Positions 12,429 through 24,300 of a stretch of 64,000 nt of DNA are shown piece after piece. Under the pieces are notes generated by a model, which saw nothing but the letters and a program-made list of their open reading frames with translations, made no database searches and was not told the origin of the DNA. The position numbers and the translations under genes are program-made. The stretch spans positions 4,030,001 through 4,094,000 of the forward strand of contig NC_133291.1 of the NCBI RefSeq assembly GCF_005239225.2, in the 5' to 3' direction. This stretch comes from Populus alba. Taxonomy: Eukaryota; Streptophyta; Magnoliopsida; Malpighiales; Salicaceae. Numbering within the stretch: position 1 is the first letter of the stretch; each line of letters starts with the position of its first letter.

Positions 12429-12589
12429 TTTTCGTCAGCGAGTGAGAGAGATGAATTTGGTTTTTTTTTTTTAAAGCGTGTTTGTCTGTGAGAAGTGGAG
12501 GATTATGACCGTAAAGAGTGCTTAAATGTTCGGAAATGTTATTTTTTAATTTTTTTTTGAAATATATTAAAATAATATTTTTAAATTTT

Positions 12590-13140
12590 TGAAAAATTAT
12601 TTTTAATATTATAATATTAGAATAATTTATATATATATATATATAATTAAAGCTAAAAATAAATAAATATATGGTTGGATGCAAGTATAAATTTTTAATT
12701 TTGCTTGGCATTTCAGACACACTTGATAATAATTTACAGAAATAAAATAATATCGTGTTAAACTTTTTTTTTCTTTAGACAAATATTTATTGATTTGTTT
12801 TCGATCAAGTTTACATTTCATGAAATCAATACGGTGAATGGAAATAATATGGTATTTGGTGGGAACTTGAAAAAATGAAAAATTTATTTTTAATATTATT
12901 ATATTAAAATAATTTGGAAATATATATAAAAAAGTAATTTAAAGCTATAAATAAATAAATATATGGTTGGATGCGATGCTTAATGGTATAAATCTATATT
13001 TTATCTTGTGCTTCTAACATGCTTGATAATGATTTACAGAAGTAAGATGGTATTGTGTTGACGTGTTTAATTATAAATGTTATTTTTAGATTGAATATGA
13101 GTTAATTTGTTTTTGATGAGGTTTACATTTTATAAGAGTA
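12590..13140. repeat. Direct tandem duplication of about 250 bp upstream of SPC25
   Basis: Copy 1 is about 12590-12830 and copy 2 about 12878-13140. Shared landmarks in the same order are AATAAATAAATATATGGTTGGATGC split as 'AAATAAATATATGGTTGG' at 12660 and 12956, 'TTGATAATAATTTACAGAA' near 12723 and its near copy near 13023, and 'GTTTACATTT' near 12809 and 13121. Copies differ by many substitutions and small indels. Neither encodes a protein I recognise. The cause (local duplication or two adjacent insertions) is unclear. Confidence 0.65.
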
Positions 13141-14620
13141 AATTGCTGAAAAATAGGAAATAATTAATTAAATTATCAATAATGATTGATGGGCTAAGAA
13201 AACAAATGCTTATTTGATGTGTATTTTGAGACAAAAATAAGAGGCAGTAAATAATGTTGTTTGAACTCTAAAAACACGACTTTGATATAAATTAAAAAAA
13301 AAGAGTGAATTTTTACTAGAATAATTGTTGCAAAAATATATTTTTGTTGAGGGATCTTTGACATAGTCAGAAGGATTATACGAATTTGGATATATCTTCT
13401 GTATATTTTATATGTATAAAAATTTATTTTAAAATTATTATAATAATAAATTTAATTGTATATTTATATTTTTTAACTAAATATATTTATATTTTTACCG
13501 TTTTTCTTTGTTATTGTTAATCTTATATTGGGAGAATAAACAAATGCTAATGTTTTCCTCTATCAGGAATCGGCGAGGAGAATGCACTATCTAGTACAGT
13601 GGAATTGAAAAAACGAAGAAGTTAAATATAAGTTTTTGCATGGTTTATAAAATATAATCACTGGACATTTATATAAATCTAAAATCTTAACCATTGGGAA
13701 ATCCTTTTGAGGACATAATTTTGCACTGTGTTTTCTTTTCTTTTCTTTTTTGTCGACCGGTTCGAAGAACCTTTGGCTACATAGAAATAGTCCTGTCTCA
13801 TTATGTGACAATTAAGAAAATGATCACTGTGACTAAAACTTGTTTTACTAAATGAAGCTATTGAAACGACAATGGTGATGCTAATTTTACTTGCACTACT
13901 TTGCATTTCTAAATGATGTTAATGATCAAAACCGTCTTAAGTTAAACTAATTAACCTGATACACCAAATAAACTAAAAGTCCGTTGAATATAAATTATGA
14001 AAATTGATTTTTTATTTTGATTCATGATTCACAAATTATTTTTCTCAAATGACTTGGAGCGAAAAAAAGTTAAAATGCCTTAAATTAAAAGCATCGACGA
14101 TTCTTTCACGAGTCAAAAGCTAAAAAAACAACTTAAATCATTTTGCAAAAAACATATCAAACAAAACCTAAAATTCAAGTTTATAAACTTGCATATATTA
14201 TGGATTATTTTCAATGATGATGGGTGGAGCTTGCAGCATTCACCTCCCCTCTTATAGTTTCAACAACTTATTTAGAAGAGCGAACTTAATAATGCTAGCA
14301 TCCAGCTAAATAAAAATTTGACTCCATCAAAGAAACAATCATAAGGAGAAGAAATGTAATGACAAGGCTCCATTCAGGTAGGCCTTGTTTTACTTGTACC
14401 AGTGGCCACCCTTCGTCAGCAAAAATGGAGCACCCTGACAAGTTCTTCCTTAATCATGAACAGAACAGCGGCGGCAAGAACACTTTGCACAATTTTCGTG
14501 CTCATGCCTTTATACTTTATAGAACCCATGGAACCCTTCATAGCGAATCATCTTAAGGATAGCGTCCAGTACACTTAGATAAAGGGAAAAAAATGAAACA
14601 ATGATCATCAAGATGAATCT
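13141..14620. other. Gene-free spacer
   Basis: This is AT-rich sequence with only short chance frames. I looked here on the minus strand for the C-terminal exons that the PXN relic lacks (the block expected to read GFYGFYKGM and its neighbours) and did not see them. Confidence 0.5.
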
Positions 14621-14628
14621 GAGAAAAC

Positions 14629-14857
14629 TTTTAGTTACTGTGTCGGTAAGTAATTATTAGTTTTTGGTGAGGCGAAGGAAGGAATTCTAAGAAAAAGGGT
14701 CGATATAAAGTTACTTGTAGAAGCTCTCTGCTTCTAGCTTTCTGATAGCTTCCATTGCCTCACACAACAATTGATGAATCAACATTAAACTTTTAGTTAC
14801 TGTGTGTCTACGTCACGGGGTAATTATTAGTTTTGGTGAGAGAAGGAAGGAAGCATT
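14629..14857. repeat. Diverged direct duplication flanking the broken end of PXN
   Basis: 'CTTTTAGTTACTGTGT' followed by 'GGTAAGTAATTATTAG' and 'TTTTGGTGAGGCGAAGGAAG' at 14628-14683 recurs in near-identical order at 14788-14853, offset by about 160 bp. It lies just downstream of the last surviving PXN exon. Confidence 0.65.
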
Positions 14858-14941
14858 TTGTGAGTTCACTCGCAAACCCTCACAGTAAATCAGTTTTCAA
14901 GTCTGTGTAGCATTAGCATCCCATAATAACATTTCATTTAC

Positions 14942-16570
14942 CTTTACCACTAGAAGAGGATATGTTACAACAGTAGCTCCAAGCTTTGCTAAAGCTCCAA
15001 GAAGAAATATCTCGCAAAAAACCAGGCAATTTATTCAGCTATTAAATCAAGCTGCTAAAAAAGGAAGGATGCAAAACAACTATGTGATTGTTGAAATAAC
15101 AGCTTGGGAATATGAAACAAATACGAAGTAGGGAGATCGAGAACCAGGGAAAACAAAAGGAAAGCTAACCTCCAAAGCACTAACTCCGGTGTCACCCTGC
15201 TTAACCAAGGCACACTTTGTCTTCAACTTCTTCAACATAGTTTCATACAGCATGAATTGTATTGAAGGGTTGCTGACCTGCAAGTAGCAGGGCAATCAGT
15301 GATAATCACCAACGGATTTAAGAACTAATTATTACATACCATGATTAATGTTGGGAAAACACCTTTCCAAAAGCCCCAAATTCCTGCTTCATCATAGAGT
15401 TCTTGAGTCTGTAAACATTATCTTCATTAAAGAAAACACAAAGGCAAAACTCTTGCATTATGCCTCCCATCAATAAGGTAGAACATATTTCAACCACAAA
15501 TATGTGTATTAAAGTGATATGACAAAGTCATCTTTTTTTGTGAGTTATCGCAATTATCACATACATGTAAATAAATAAAATTACAGTGGCGATATGAATC
15601 AATAAGCACGTTTATTGATGACATTATTTAAAAAAAAAATTCCTTAATGACCAGCAGCCCAACAAATGCTGCTTTTTAAAGCTTGGAGAGAAAAGCACAC
15701 ATATAATTTCTCTTGCTAGTCCAATTATTCAGCAAGTTTGCATGATGATGGCAATCTCACGACTTGAACCTATTCTTTTGTAGTTCTAATCTAAGACTTT
15801 AACCAATTCATTAACAGATAAACCCGCCCCTTCAGTATCCTTTTCTATTACTTCAGTTTCAGAATTACAGCATTGCATATGCTTGTGTAGCTATCCACCA
15901 CCACAGACTATGATTATTTAGTTATGTGCTCATGCAATAAGGCAATATAAATCTAGTAGAAAGTGTTTCCACCTAATTTATTAACTTCAATTGCACTTTG
16001 ATAGTATTAGAGTACAATAGTAAGTTCTTCGAGTTTCAGATGAGTAAATAAAATGGAGCCATAAATTGCCATTTAACTGCACCTACCGCGTGGCCAGTTC
16101 CGTATGGAGGAGGTTCTATTGGATCATCTAATACTTTCTCAGCTGGGGCAATGGATGGGTGACTAAGCTGAGACTTCTTTGAGTTCTTCCTATGAGTCTG
16201 CAACACAAAAGTAGTTTGAATTTCAAATATCAAACTATGTGGAGCAACAAACTTGCTTGTCATTGATTTTTATATTTGTATACCTGTTTTATAAACAGTC
16301 ACATTTACATGTACAACATATAGGTACTAAACAGAGAAAAAAGAGAGAAAAAAGAGTGAACAGTTTAAGAACGAAGACTTGACTAAGCAGCGGATGGCAA
16401 GCTTTGTGTTATTTCCATGCTATAAAGCATATTTAGACAATCAGTGTGGAGATTAAGACTTCGTAGTTCACTATAACATTTAAGATTGAAACTGAAGATG
16501 TCAGCTAGCCTTTACCTGCATACGTGTGACAACTACCCATATGGGATTTGTCAACAACACATTGGTACAC
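14942..16570 (-). pseudogene. Internal fragment of a peroxisomal NAD carrier gene (PXN-like), five exons retained
   Basis: Minus-strand exons are 16516-16570, 16087-16197, 15340-15408, 15170-15277 and 14942-15010. They read in frame through consensus GT-AG sites and encode about 137 residues, including NVLLTNPIWVVVTRMQ, THRKNSKK, a PPPYGTGHA step, TQELYDEAGIWGFWKGVFPT, NPSIQFMLYETMLKK and LLGALAKLGATVVTYPLLVV. This is the middle of a mitochondrial-carrier-family protein. It matches Arabidopsis PXN (At2g39970), which carries NAD across the peroxisomal membrane. A full PXN is about 330 aa with three carrier repeats. The first ~115 residues and the last ~100, including the third repeat, are not found within several kb on either side. 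The retained exons have no stops, so loss of the ends came recently or some constraint remains. It sits beside SPC25, as in Arabidopsis. It could be a gene whose end exons are very distant, but the spacers argue against this. Confidence 0.85.
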
Positions 16571-16982
16571 CTCCACAAAGAAAGCATCAAACAATAAATC
16601 ATCAGAGTCACAATGAGCAAAGAGTTTAAATAAAAAGGAGATATTTCTTAAAAAACGACTTGCTGATCTCCGTCTTCAGTGTAGAAAGCAGCTCGCAAAT
16701 GCTTGAAGGGGATGCTGCCCCGCGCTATCCAAGACTACCCATGTTTTATTTCCTGTTCTGTTTTGGAAAAGCAAACGAGCAACGACAGTTTTGGTTGTTG
16801 AGACCATGGCTTTTTACCATTTTGTCCTCCTGCTCCTATCCTGTCTGAATTACGGAGTATATCCAGTGGCTTTTTGCCGTTTGTCTGAATTACGGAATTT
16901 ATCCTTCTATTTTTTTCTCTCTTTTGGCGACTTTATCCTTTTAAAATTATTGAATCGATGATTGCGTGTCTTAAGTCACTTA

Positions 16983-17160
16983 GGAAGCCTTTGACAATGT
17001 CGTGAAAATGCTATTTATTTAAAATTTATTTTTTTATTTAATATTTTTTTTGTTATTTTAATGTGTTAATGTTATAAATAAATTTTTAAAAATACAAAAT
17101 ATAATTTAAATATATCTCTCAATAAAAAATATTTTAAAATACAATTCCTAGCCTTCCTAG
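16983..17160. repeat. Dispersed AT-rich MITE-like element
   Basis: It has the same block order as the copy at 5205: TTTGACAATG, ATTTAAAATTTATTTTTTT, TTTTAATGTGTTAATGTTAT, and a TTTTAAAATACAATTCC end. Boundaries are approximate. Confidence 0.4.
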
Positions 17161-18159
17161 CATGGTATTAAAATAAAATTTATCGTAACTAGGTTTTGAG
17201 AAAACCTCGTGCAGAAGTTAGTTTAGACAAAGAAGACTCTTATTATTTTGTTTTCGTAATTTTTTTTTTGTTGTATATTTTTATTTGTTAACTAAAAAAC
17301 CTAATCTGTAAGGTCTTCGTAAGTTGTTTGCTTATACAACTCCTTGAGTAGCTATGGGACAGGCCTTTTCACAGGCTTTGTTTTGCCATACGGGAAGCTG
17401 GATAATTTATCATTGACTGTCACGTGTATTCAATATATTTTTCTTATTTTTCACGTCACGGGAGAAAAAAGATGCATTGATGTGGTATTTGAGGAGAGAA
17501 ATTAATGAATCCATGTTTAATAAAAACCTTTAAGTTAGTTTTTTTTTAATGATATATATGTTGTTGATTATTTTTAGAGATAATAACTGGAAAAAAAAAT
17601 TAAAAAAAAATTGTCATGGTTTTAACAATCAATGTCTATATTTTTTATTATTATTTAAAGTCTAGCAATGAACTTCTTTATGGATGTCAATTAAAGTACT
17701 TGTTGAATGATGATATGTCATATTTTGACTAGATTTGTTTCACAAAGTTTATTTTGTCAGATTGATAGAAGGTGATTTTGGAGTATTTTTCCCTTATATT
17801 GTTTTTCAATCTCTTTAACATTTCCAGAAATTTTAATTAGTAATTGTCTTGGAATTTAATATACATAAAAAATATTATTATTTTAGGAGTGATTGCTGCT
17901 TAAAGAGAAAACTAATTTCCTTCTTAATCTTTTTTATATATATAATAATATCTTTAATTATGTTAAAAAATGTTGTTTTAATTTTTTTCATATCTGTTTC
18001 TTTCCATAGAGTAAATACCAATAGTTGTTTCTAGGAAAAAAAAGAAGTTTTTTTATATATTCTCATCTATTTAATCTCCCTCGTAATTACATTACATTGT
18101 AAAAAGTAACCATGTGGGTAAAAGAAGACCTTAGTTGATGTTGAAATTATTTGATATCA

Positions 18160-18350
18160 TGATAATAATTATTTTTTACAATATATTTTGTCTGAAAATA
18201 TATTATAATAATAATTTTTTAAAAAAATATTTTTAATATCAACACATAAAAATAATTTAAAAATATAAAAAATAATTTAAAACAAAAAATAAATAATATT
18301 TTTTAAAAAATATTTTTAAAATACAAAAATAAACATTCAATATATCTAAA
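18160..18350. repeat. Dispersed AT-rich MITE-like element
   Basis: Blocks include AATATATTATAATAATAATT, TTTTTAATATCAACACATAA, AATAATTTAAAAATATAAA and a TTTTAAAATACAAAAATAAA end. The 'ATATCAACACAT' block is typical of the family. Confidence 0.45.
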
Positions 18351-18544
18351 AATTGGCTCACGGTATTGGACCACATCCATTGCCAATTAATGGACTGTTA
18401 ACAGTAAACAATGGAAATAGGCCCACTTCGCATATTTAACATGAAGTAACTTACACTCGTGTGGATTGGAAAGTACAAGAACGAGGCGAACGTGTCGCAA
18501 GTAAATTCCGAACGTGCATACACACCTGTATACCGAACGTGTTA

Positions 18545-18690
18545 CAAGATTGTGTTTTTTTTTTTTTAAAAAAAAAAAACAACTTAATTTTGTATTGTTT
18601 TTATATTAACATTAATTTTTTAAAAAAATATTATTTTAATATATTTTTAAACAAAAATTATTTTAAAAAATAAATTTTATTATGGTTTTA
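18545..18690. repeat. Dispersed AT-rich element beginning with a T14/A12 palindrome
   Basis: A run of T directly followed by a run of A (18555-18580) is followed by ATATTAACATTAATTTTTT and TATTTTAATATATTTTTAAA. The T-run/A-run head recurs at 56866, which supports one family. Confidence 0.4.
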
Positions 18691-18703
18691 AATAGAATAT
18701 AAA

Positions 18704-18863
18704 TGTGTTTGATAACTCGTGCAATATGTTTTGCAAAAATAATTTTAATTAAAAATTAATTAAAATGATATTTTTTATTATTTAAAAAATATTAATTAAT
18801 ATTTTTTAAAAATAATTTTGAAAACATTTTTTTAAAAAAATTGAATCATAAAAACCAAACACC
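18704..18863. repeat. Short non-autonomous element with terminal inverted repeat
   Basis: It starts at TGTGTTTGATAAC and ends at ATAAAAACCAAACACC, so the ends are inverted (GTGTTTG...CAAACAC). The interior is almost pure A/T. At 160 bp it fits a MITE. I see no clear target-site duplication. Confidence 0.5.
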
Positions 18864-19969
18864 CTTTAAATAACAAGAGTGTAAAAGTCAGATAGAAAAA
18901 GAAAAAGAAGCAATCCACTGTCAAGGACTCGACTGTGCATCCCTGTATGTATGATAAGGTTTTTATTTATATACATAATGTTTGTGTCATAGATACTGTA
19001 GAGAATCAAGTTACTGTTACAAAAATCCAGGCAGAATATCAGGAAGATAAGAGAAATCTTAGCGGCAGATCAGGAGCCTAATAACGAGGAAGATAAGATC
19101 CCTGGCTGTAACAAGTTCTTGAATTTGTATTCTTTGAAATAGAAATAAGTTATATTTATAGCTATACAGATACAAAAGGATATAAGAAAAACATTGAGAT
19201 TGTTCTCAATACTCTGTCTCTGAGCTTATTCTTCAGATATAGACTCAGCTTTGTCTTCGATGTTGCTTTGTGCTCAGTGAATTAAAATTTATAACCCTAG
19301 TTCTATTTTTAATTAACAAGAGGGACCAAAACGTGATCGTAGTAAAGGATAGAAGATATAAGTGCATGCAGTAGCAAGATATAGTAAAGCGAAAGGCATA
19401 AGAAATAATGCTTTTAAGATAAAAGAAGAAAAGGATAATCTTAAATATTTTAAATTTAACAAGCTTCATTTTTTTTTTGTTTTATACATAGTAATTAACT
19501 AGTATTTAATCAAGTAGTTAATAATCTTAAATATTCCAAAATTAATAAATATTGATTATTTTATTTTAGGTGTATCAGATCTTAGTTTTATGGATTTCAA
19601 TTAGATTCTTTTTTTATTAATAAAAAAATATGTGGAATGTTTTGATAACTTCTCCTCGTCTACTTTTACTTTCTTTTATGATATTTGTGTCCATACTCCA
19701 CTTCATATTTTTAAGTAAGCAATTTCGATAGTTTATTGGAGAAGTCATTTATCCAAAAATATTAGATATGATAACACGCTGATATGAAAAAGAAAATCAA
19801 GGATGAGAATAAAGTGTAACTATTGTCATCTATGGAGTAAACAAAATAAAAAATAAAAGATTTGTTGAAGAAAAGAAGACAAGTGACACGAGGTAAGTAG
19901 ATATAATGACCAGACAAAATTGTTTTATGGAACAGGAGAAAGATGTATCACTAGGAAAAGGTTAATTTT

Positions 19970-20150
19970 ATATCTCTTAATGCTTTTTTATTTTTATGCT
20001 TTAAAAATATATTTTTTTATATTTTAAATTAATATTTTTATAATATTTTAAATTATTTAATTATATTAATATCAAAAATAATTTTTTAAAATATCAAAAA
20101 TATTATTTAAAATTTTTTTTAAATAAAAAACACTTTAAAAATAACCATAT
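19970..20150. repeat. Dispersed AT-rich MITE-like element
   Basis: Blocks TTTTTATGCTTTAAAAATAT, TATATTAATATCAAAAATAA and AAATAAAAAACACTTTAAAA follow the family order. It ends about 190 bp upstream of the SRC2-like start codon, so it could touch the promoter. Confidence 0.4.
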
Positions 20151-20252
20151 TTTCAAATAAATTTTTAAAATTCCATGTAATAATAAAAATAAAGAAGCAG
20201 AGCCTGAACTGACCTCCTGATACAAATACAAGGGCCAAGAGAATGTGTTTCC

Positions 20253-20258
20253 ACGCGT
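20253..20258 (+). promoter_or_regulatory. CGCG box (candidate CAMTA site) upstream of the SRC2-like gene
   Basis: ACGCGT fits the (A/C/G)CGCG(G/T/C) core bound by calmodulin-binding CAMTA factors. It lies about 85 bp before the chosen ATG, probably in the core promoter or leader. One short motif alone is weak evidence. Confidence 0.3.
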
Positions 20259-20340
20259 AAAAGTCCTCCGTGGTTTTCCTTTCTTCTTCGTTCGTTCTCA
20301 CCATATCCAATACTCGCAGCGCACGTTAGCATCACCACCA

Positions 20341-21276
20341 ATGGCTACCTCTCGCCCTCCACCCCCAGTACCTCTCGATCTCGACCTCACAATAATCTCT
20401 GCAAAACACCTCAAAAACGTAAACTGGAAAACTGGAGACCTCAAACCATACGCAGTCTTCTGGGTCGACCCAAGCCGAAGACTCTCAACAAAATCCGACG
20501 AATCCGGTTCGACCCGACCTGTCTGGAACGAGCGATTCACGCTCCCTCTCACCTTCGCTCTTCGCGACTCCTTCCTTACCCTAGAAATCTTCCATTCCAA
20601 GCCAAGCGAAACCCCCAAACCCCTCGTTGGCACTCTCCGGGTCGCATTAAAAGACTTATCCGACCCCGATGACTCAAACCGGGTCCGAACTCTTGAACTA
20701 ACCCGACCCTCTGGTCGCCCTCAGGGTAAAATCAGAATCAAACTCGGTGTGCGTGAAAGACCGTTTTCTCCTCATCCACCGCCGCAGCCAGTTTACGGAA
20801 ATTACGCTCCACAGAGCTATTATTATAGCGGCGCCGCTATACCACCACCTCCTGACTATAGGCGCCTGTCTATGGCGCTTCCAGCGTCGCTTTCTCCCCC
20901 TCCCCCACCCGCACCGCATTATGGTCCCTACCACGACGCCTACCCTCCTCCGTATTATCCAGGATATCACTCCTCTGCCCCGCCGTCACCCACGCCGCCA
21001 AGGCACTTTTTTGATCGGACGATGGGTAGTTACGGCAGTGGGCCCTCTGCGCCGGTTGATTATGGTAGTTATGATACTCAGAGGGAGAGGCATAAAGGAG
21101 GGAAGGGTATGGGGTTTGGAACGGGATTGGCTGTGGGTGCCGTTGCTGGGACTCTAGGTGGACTTGCATTGGAAGAGGGATTGAAACACGAGGAAGAGAA
21201 AATCGCAGAGAAAGTGGAGAATGATCTGGCTGCGCGTGACGATTATAGTGATTATCGTGCTGATTACGGATGTTAA
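20341..21276 (+). CDS. C2-domain protein, SRC2-like (soybean gene regulated by cold-2 family), 311 aa
   Basis: The gene is a single exon. I chose the ATG at 20341 (MATSRPPPPVPLDLDLTI) because the C2 fold starts directly after it; the upstream in-frame ATG at 20245 adds 32 residues unlike any SRC2. Residues about 12-135 form a C2 domain (LTIISAKHLKNVNW, KPYAVFWVDPSRR, RPVWNERFTLPL, LTLEIF, GTLRVALKDL). Residues about 140-240 are Pro/Tyr/Ser-rich. Residues about 262-280 are a Gly/Ala-rich hydrophobic segment (GMGFGTGLAVGAVAGTLGG), probably membrane-associating, followed by a charged tail (KHEEEKIAEKVEND). This is the SRC2 architecture. SRC2 proteins are linked to cold response and to membrane and vacuolar traffic. 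The C2 domain may not bind calcium in the usual way, as few of the loop aspartates are obvious. The coding region is much more GC-rich than its surroundings. Confidence 0.85.
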   Translation: MATSRPPPPVPLDLDLTIISAKHLKNVNWKTGDLKPYAVFWVDPSRRLSTKSDESGSTRPVWNERFTLPLTFALRDSFLTLEIFHSKPSETPKPLVGTLRVALKDLSDPDDSNRVRTLELTRPSGRPQGKIRIKLGVRERPFSPHPPPQPVYGNYAPQSYYYSGAAIPPPPDYRRLSMALPASLSPPPPPAPHYGPYHDAYPPPYYPGYHSSAPPSPTPPRHFFDRTMGSYGSGPSAPVDYGSYDTQRERHKGGKGMGFGTGLAVGAVAGTLGGLALEEGLKHEEEKIAEKVENDLAARDDYSDYRADYGC

Positions 21277-24200
21277 ATTGTGGTTTGGTGAGGAGTTATT
21301 TACCGTGTTTAGTTTGTCATTCCACGGGTTTATATATGTATAATCTATGGTTAATCTGGGTGCTCCTGCTCGAGATTTCAACATTTTATTGAAAGGAATA
21401 AATCTGCTTTTATCTGCTTTTGCTGCATCTCTATGATGGTTAATTTTAGTGGAACTATGATAATTATTCTGTATGTACATGAGTTTGATTGAATTCAACT
21501 ACTAAGCAAGTCCTGTGATATAACTCTACATTATTACAGGTTCAGGTTTTCGGTTTGAGTTGTGTTGTTTTGATTTACTCTCTGTGTGTGTATTTTGATG
21601 CTTGGATTGCTTTTAATTAGTCTGGCAACTCTAGGGCCTGATGTTCTTGATTGTTAGTGGCATCCTACACCCTTTCCATTGATCTAGTTGGTTTCAAACT
21701 TGAACAACAAATGAGGTGGCTGCAATGTGAAGGGCGAAATGAACGTGTCAAATATTTGTCTAGTTCAAGCGCCTGCCTCCTTATCCCCTCTCTTAATGGA
21801 GGGGTTGGAACTAAATTCATATTTCTTTTTGAGACCTGTGCTTGCTGAGAGGGGAAGGGAGAAGGAAGTCGATCATTAACTTTGTGTTAGAAGTTTGAGC
21901 TAACATTTGTTTGGGTGAGATTTTGCTTATATTTGAGTGATCAAATCAACTGTTTGATACATTATATAAGGCTTTTGATATTTCTTCTTTCCTTCCATTT
22001 GTCTCTTTTTGAATGCCCTTTGTGCCTCTATTTCACGCGAACCATGAAAGGTTAGTTTTGAAGAGAAGCAAACTAGTAGCTGGTTGTGCTTTCAGTCAAA
22101 GAAAAGCAGAGTAATGCTGATATAGATGTTGTCGTGGCGCTGACAGCCAAAGCAATATGGATGTTGAGATGGTCTGAGATAGAGTGTTTGTTTTGTTTTC
22201 ATCTGCTCATCCTTTGTGAATAATGCTCTGCTGTAGTGCTCGACTTTGCTGTTGCCTGCAAACTTCGTACAAGTTTATGCGCTGCTCTGTGATAGCTGTT
22301 TTCCTCTTCTTCATACCACCTTCTGGCTTTCATCAGTGGGTTTGCACTCTTCCTCTCCACATCACATCACCATTCTTTCGCGACTCCTCTGTATATGTTC
22401 AGCTTTGAATAGCCTCATTTTATTGGAAGATTCCTAAATGCAGAAACCGTGTTGTTTATCCAAGAGGAATGTTCTTAATTTATATATGTACCTTGTATCA
22501 ATTAACTTACTAAACTCGTGGCAACATGTAGTTAGGGGAGATTTGATTCATTTCCGATAGGGTGCTATGACCTTTAAAAGTAGCCTTTCTCCGTGCTCTT
22601 TTTCCATTTGCATTTTATCTCATCATCATATCACATTATGTTATGCTATTTTTGAGAATCATTGTCAGTACCTACAGGTATCCTTTGTTCTATAGTCCAC
22701 TGGCACCTCCTACTCATCCTTCATCTTTCTTGGTCTTAAACGGTCTTAAACCTAATGCTTTCGACCCTGTTCTTTGCGTACACTGCACACCAACCCAATA
22801 CTCTTTGAGAAGTAATGGAATGGTGATGCTAATGTGCATGTCCTAGCTGATTGTTATTATGACCAATTAGATGTTAAGGGCAATTGCTCATTTTATTTCT
22901 CCGGTGGAGCGAGCATTGAAGCATGTTAAATTATTATCTCAGCCTACATGAATGAGAATCGAATTTTTTAATTCGTATATACTTCAGCATCTTGGTGCAA
23001 AATTTAGCTCTCTCATACAAACACACGCACTCGTACACTAATACAAACACGCTAGTATATTGTATAAATTCTTGGAAAATGGAGGTAAGAAAGTATGGTT
23101 ATCCCTAATTCCATGTTGATTTGGACGGAAGGATTTCAGGTTGAGAAATATATTTGTGACAGTAGCCATCTCAAATTGAGAAAAAGTTAAGGCGGCAGCA
23201 TTTTCTTATAGGCGGAGAAAGCTAGTGGTTTTTTCTGTTATCTTCGTGTTTCTGCTTTTTGCAGATCTTGACCTGGGAGTGCTGGTATCCTTCGTAATCT
23301 CAACGGATTGCCAATTGGATTGCTTCACTATTTGTGCTTCTGCAGGCGTTGTCTTGCAATCTTTGTGTCCGGTGATGATCCGAAGTTCTCAGTTCTTGTT
23401 TGGTCTAATGTTGTTGGATGGTATCTGGCCATTATTGGAGCAGTTCGCTATCATCTCTCTTTTGGAAGAGTAGGATCCGTGAAATGCGCTCCTTCCAGAG
23501 GTAGGGAAGAGGTTCAATCCCTTGGTCGTGGTGGATAAGATTCTTAAGAACAGCACAAAGCCAGCCTACAAATGGATTTTCCTGCCCAAGAACCCTCCTA
23601 TCTGTTATATCAAACCATTGCTTTAAAGAGGTCCAGGAAAGGGAAAATCATTGAGCTTTCATTTTATTCAAAACCATTTTAACGTCTCAGCTCTACTTGA
23701 TGATGTGTCAACTGTTCTTCCCTCCGCAGTGACTAGTATAAGCATCGTCCATGAGAAGAACAGGCCGTTTTCCTTTTCTCTGTTTCACCCACCGAAAGGA
23801 TGAAAAGATGTTTTGAGTGGATGGAATCAAGGCCCTAGAACCGACCGATATAGATAAGTAAGTAGGTATTATAGATTATTATAATATACATATAGGACGG
23901 TAAGTAGGTAATAAAGATTACAGCACAGAACTCTAAGGACAGCGTAGCCTGTATTGCTGTGTCCAGAGCTGTGGTCGGTCCCTAGCTACTAAAAGAGGTA
24001 GAGGGAGAGAGAGGATCTAATTAGGTCAACCCTAAAACCTTGTTTGGGCCTGTATATATTAATAACAGCACAGCGCACCACCTTTAAACAAAGTACATGC
24101 TTTGTTGCCTACCTAAGCTTGAACTTCCCTTCTGGGCCCAAAACGACTCCTTTGTCTAAGCCTTACCATTATTTTATCGTCCTTGGATCTCCCCTATCTC

Positions 24201-24300
24201 GGAGGTCTCGAACTTCCACCTATCTATGAGACGAAAAGCTAGTGAAGTAAAAGCTATTACCTATTGCCTGGAAAAAACTACATAGGATGGGTGTTTTATT
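21277..24300. other. 3' flank of the SRC2-like gene and gene-poor spacer
   Basis: No confident gene is visible. The part at 23180-23640 has higher GC and pieces resembling splice acceptors (TTTCTGCTTTTTGCAG, GCTTCTGCAG) and short plus-strand frames. It may be a transcribed non-coding region or a gene remnant, but I recognise no family. Confidence 0.35.

Larger units (their letters stand above)
16571..20252. other. AT-rich spacer between the PXN relic and the SRC2-like gene
   Basis: It contains at least four copies of the dispersed AT-rich element (listed separately) and no recognisable exon. I checked the minus strand for the missing N-terminal PXN exons and saw none. Confidence 0.5.

Noticed and set aside
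20245..20340. N-terminal extension of 32 codons on the SRC2-like protein
   Set aside because: The extension (MFPRVKVLRG...) has no SRC2 similarity, and the C2 domain starts right after the ATG at 20341.
20298..21169. Long frames overlapping the SRC2-like gene on both strands
   Set aside because: They arise from the GC-rich coding sequence of the C2 protein and have no family motifs.
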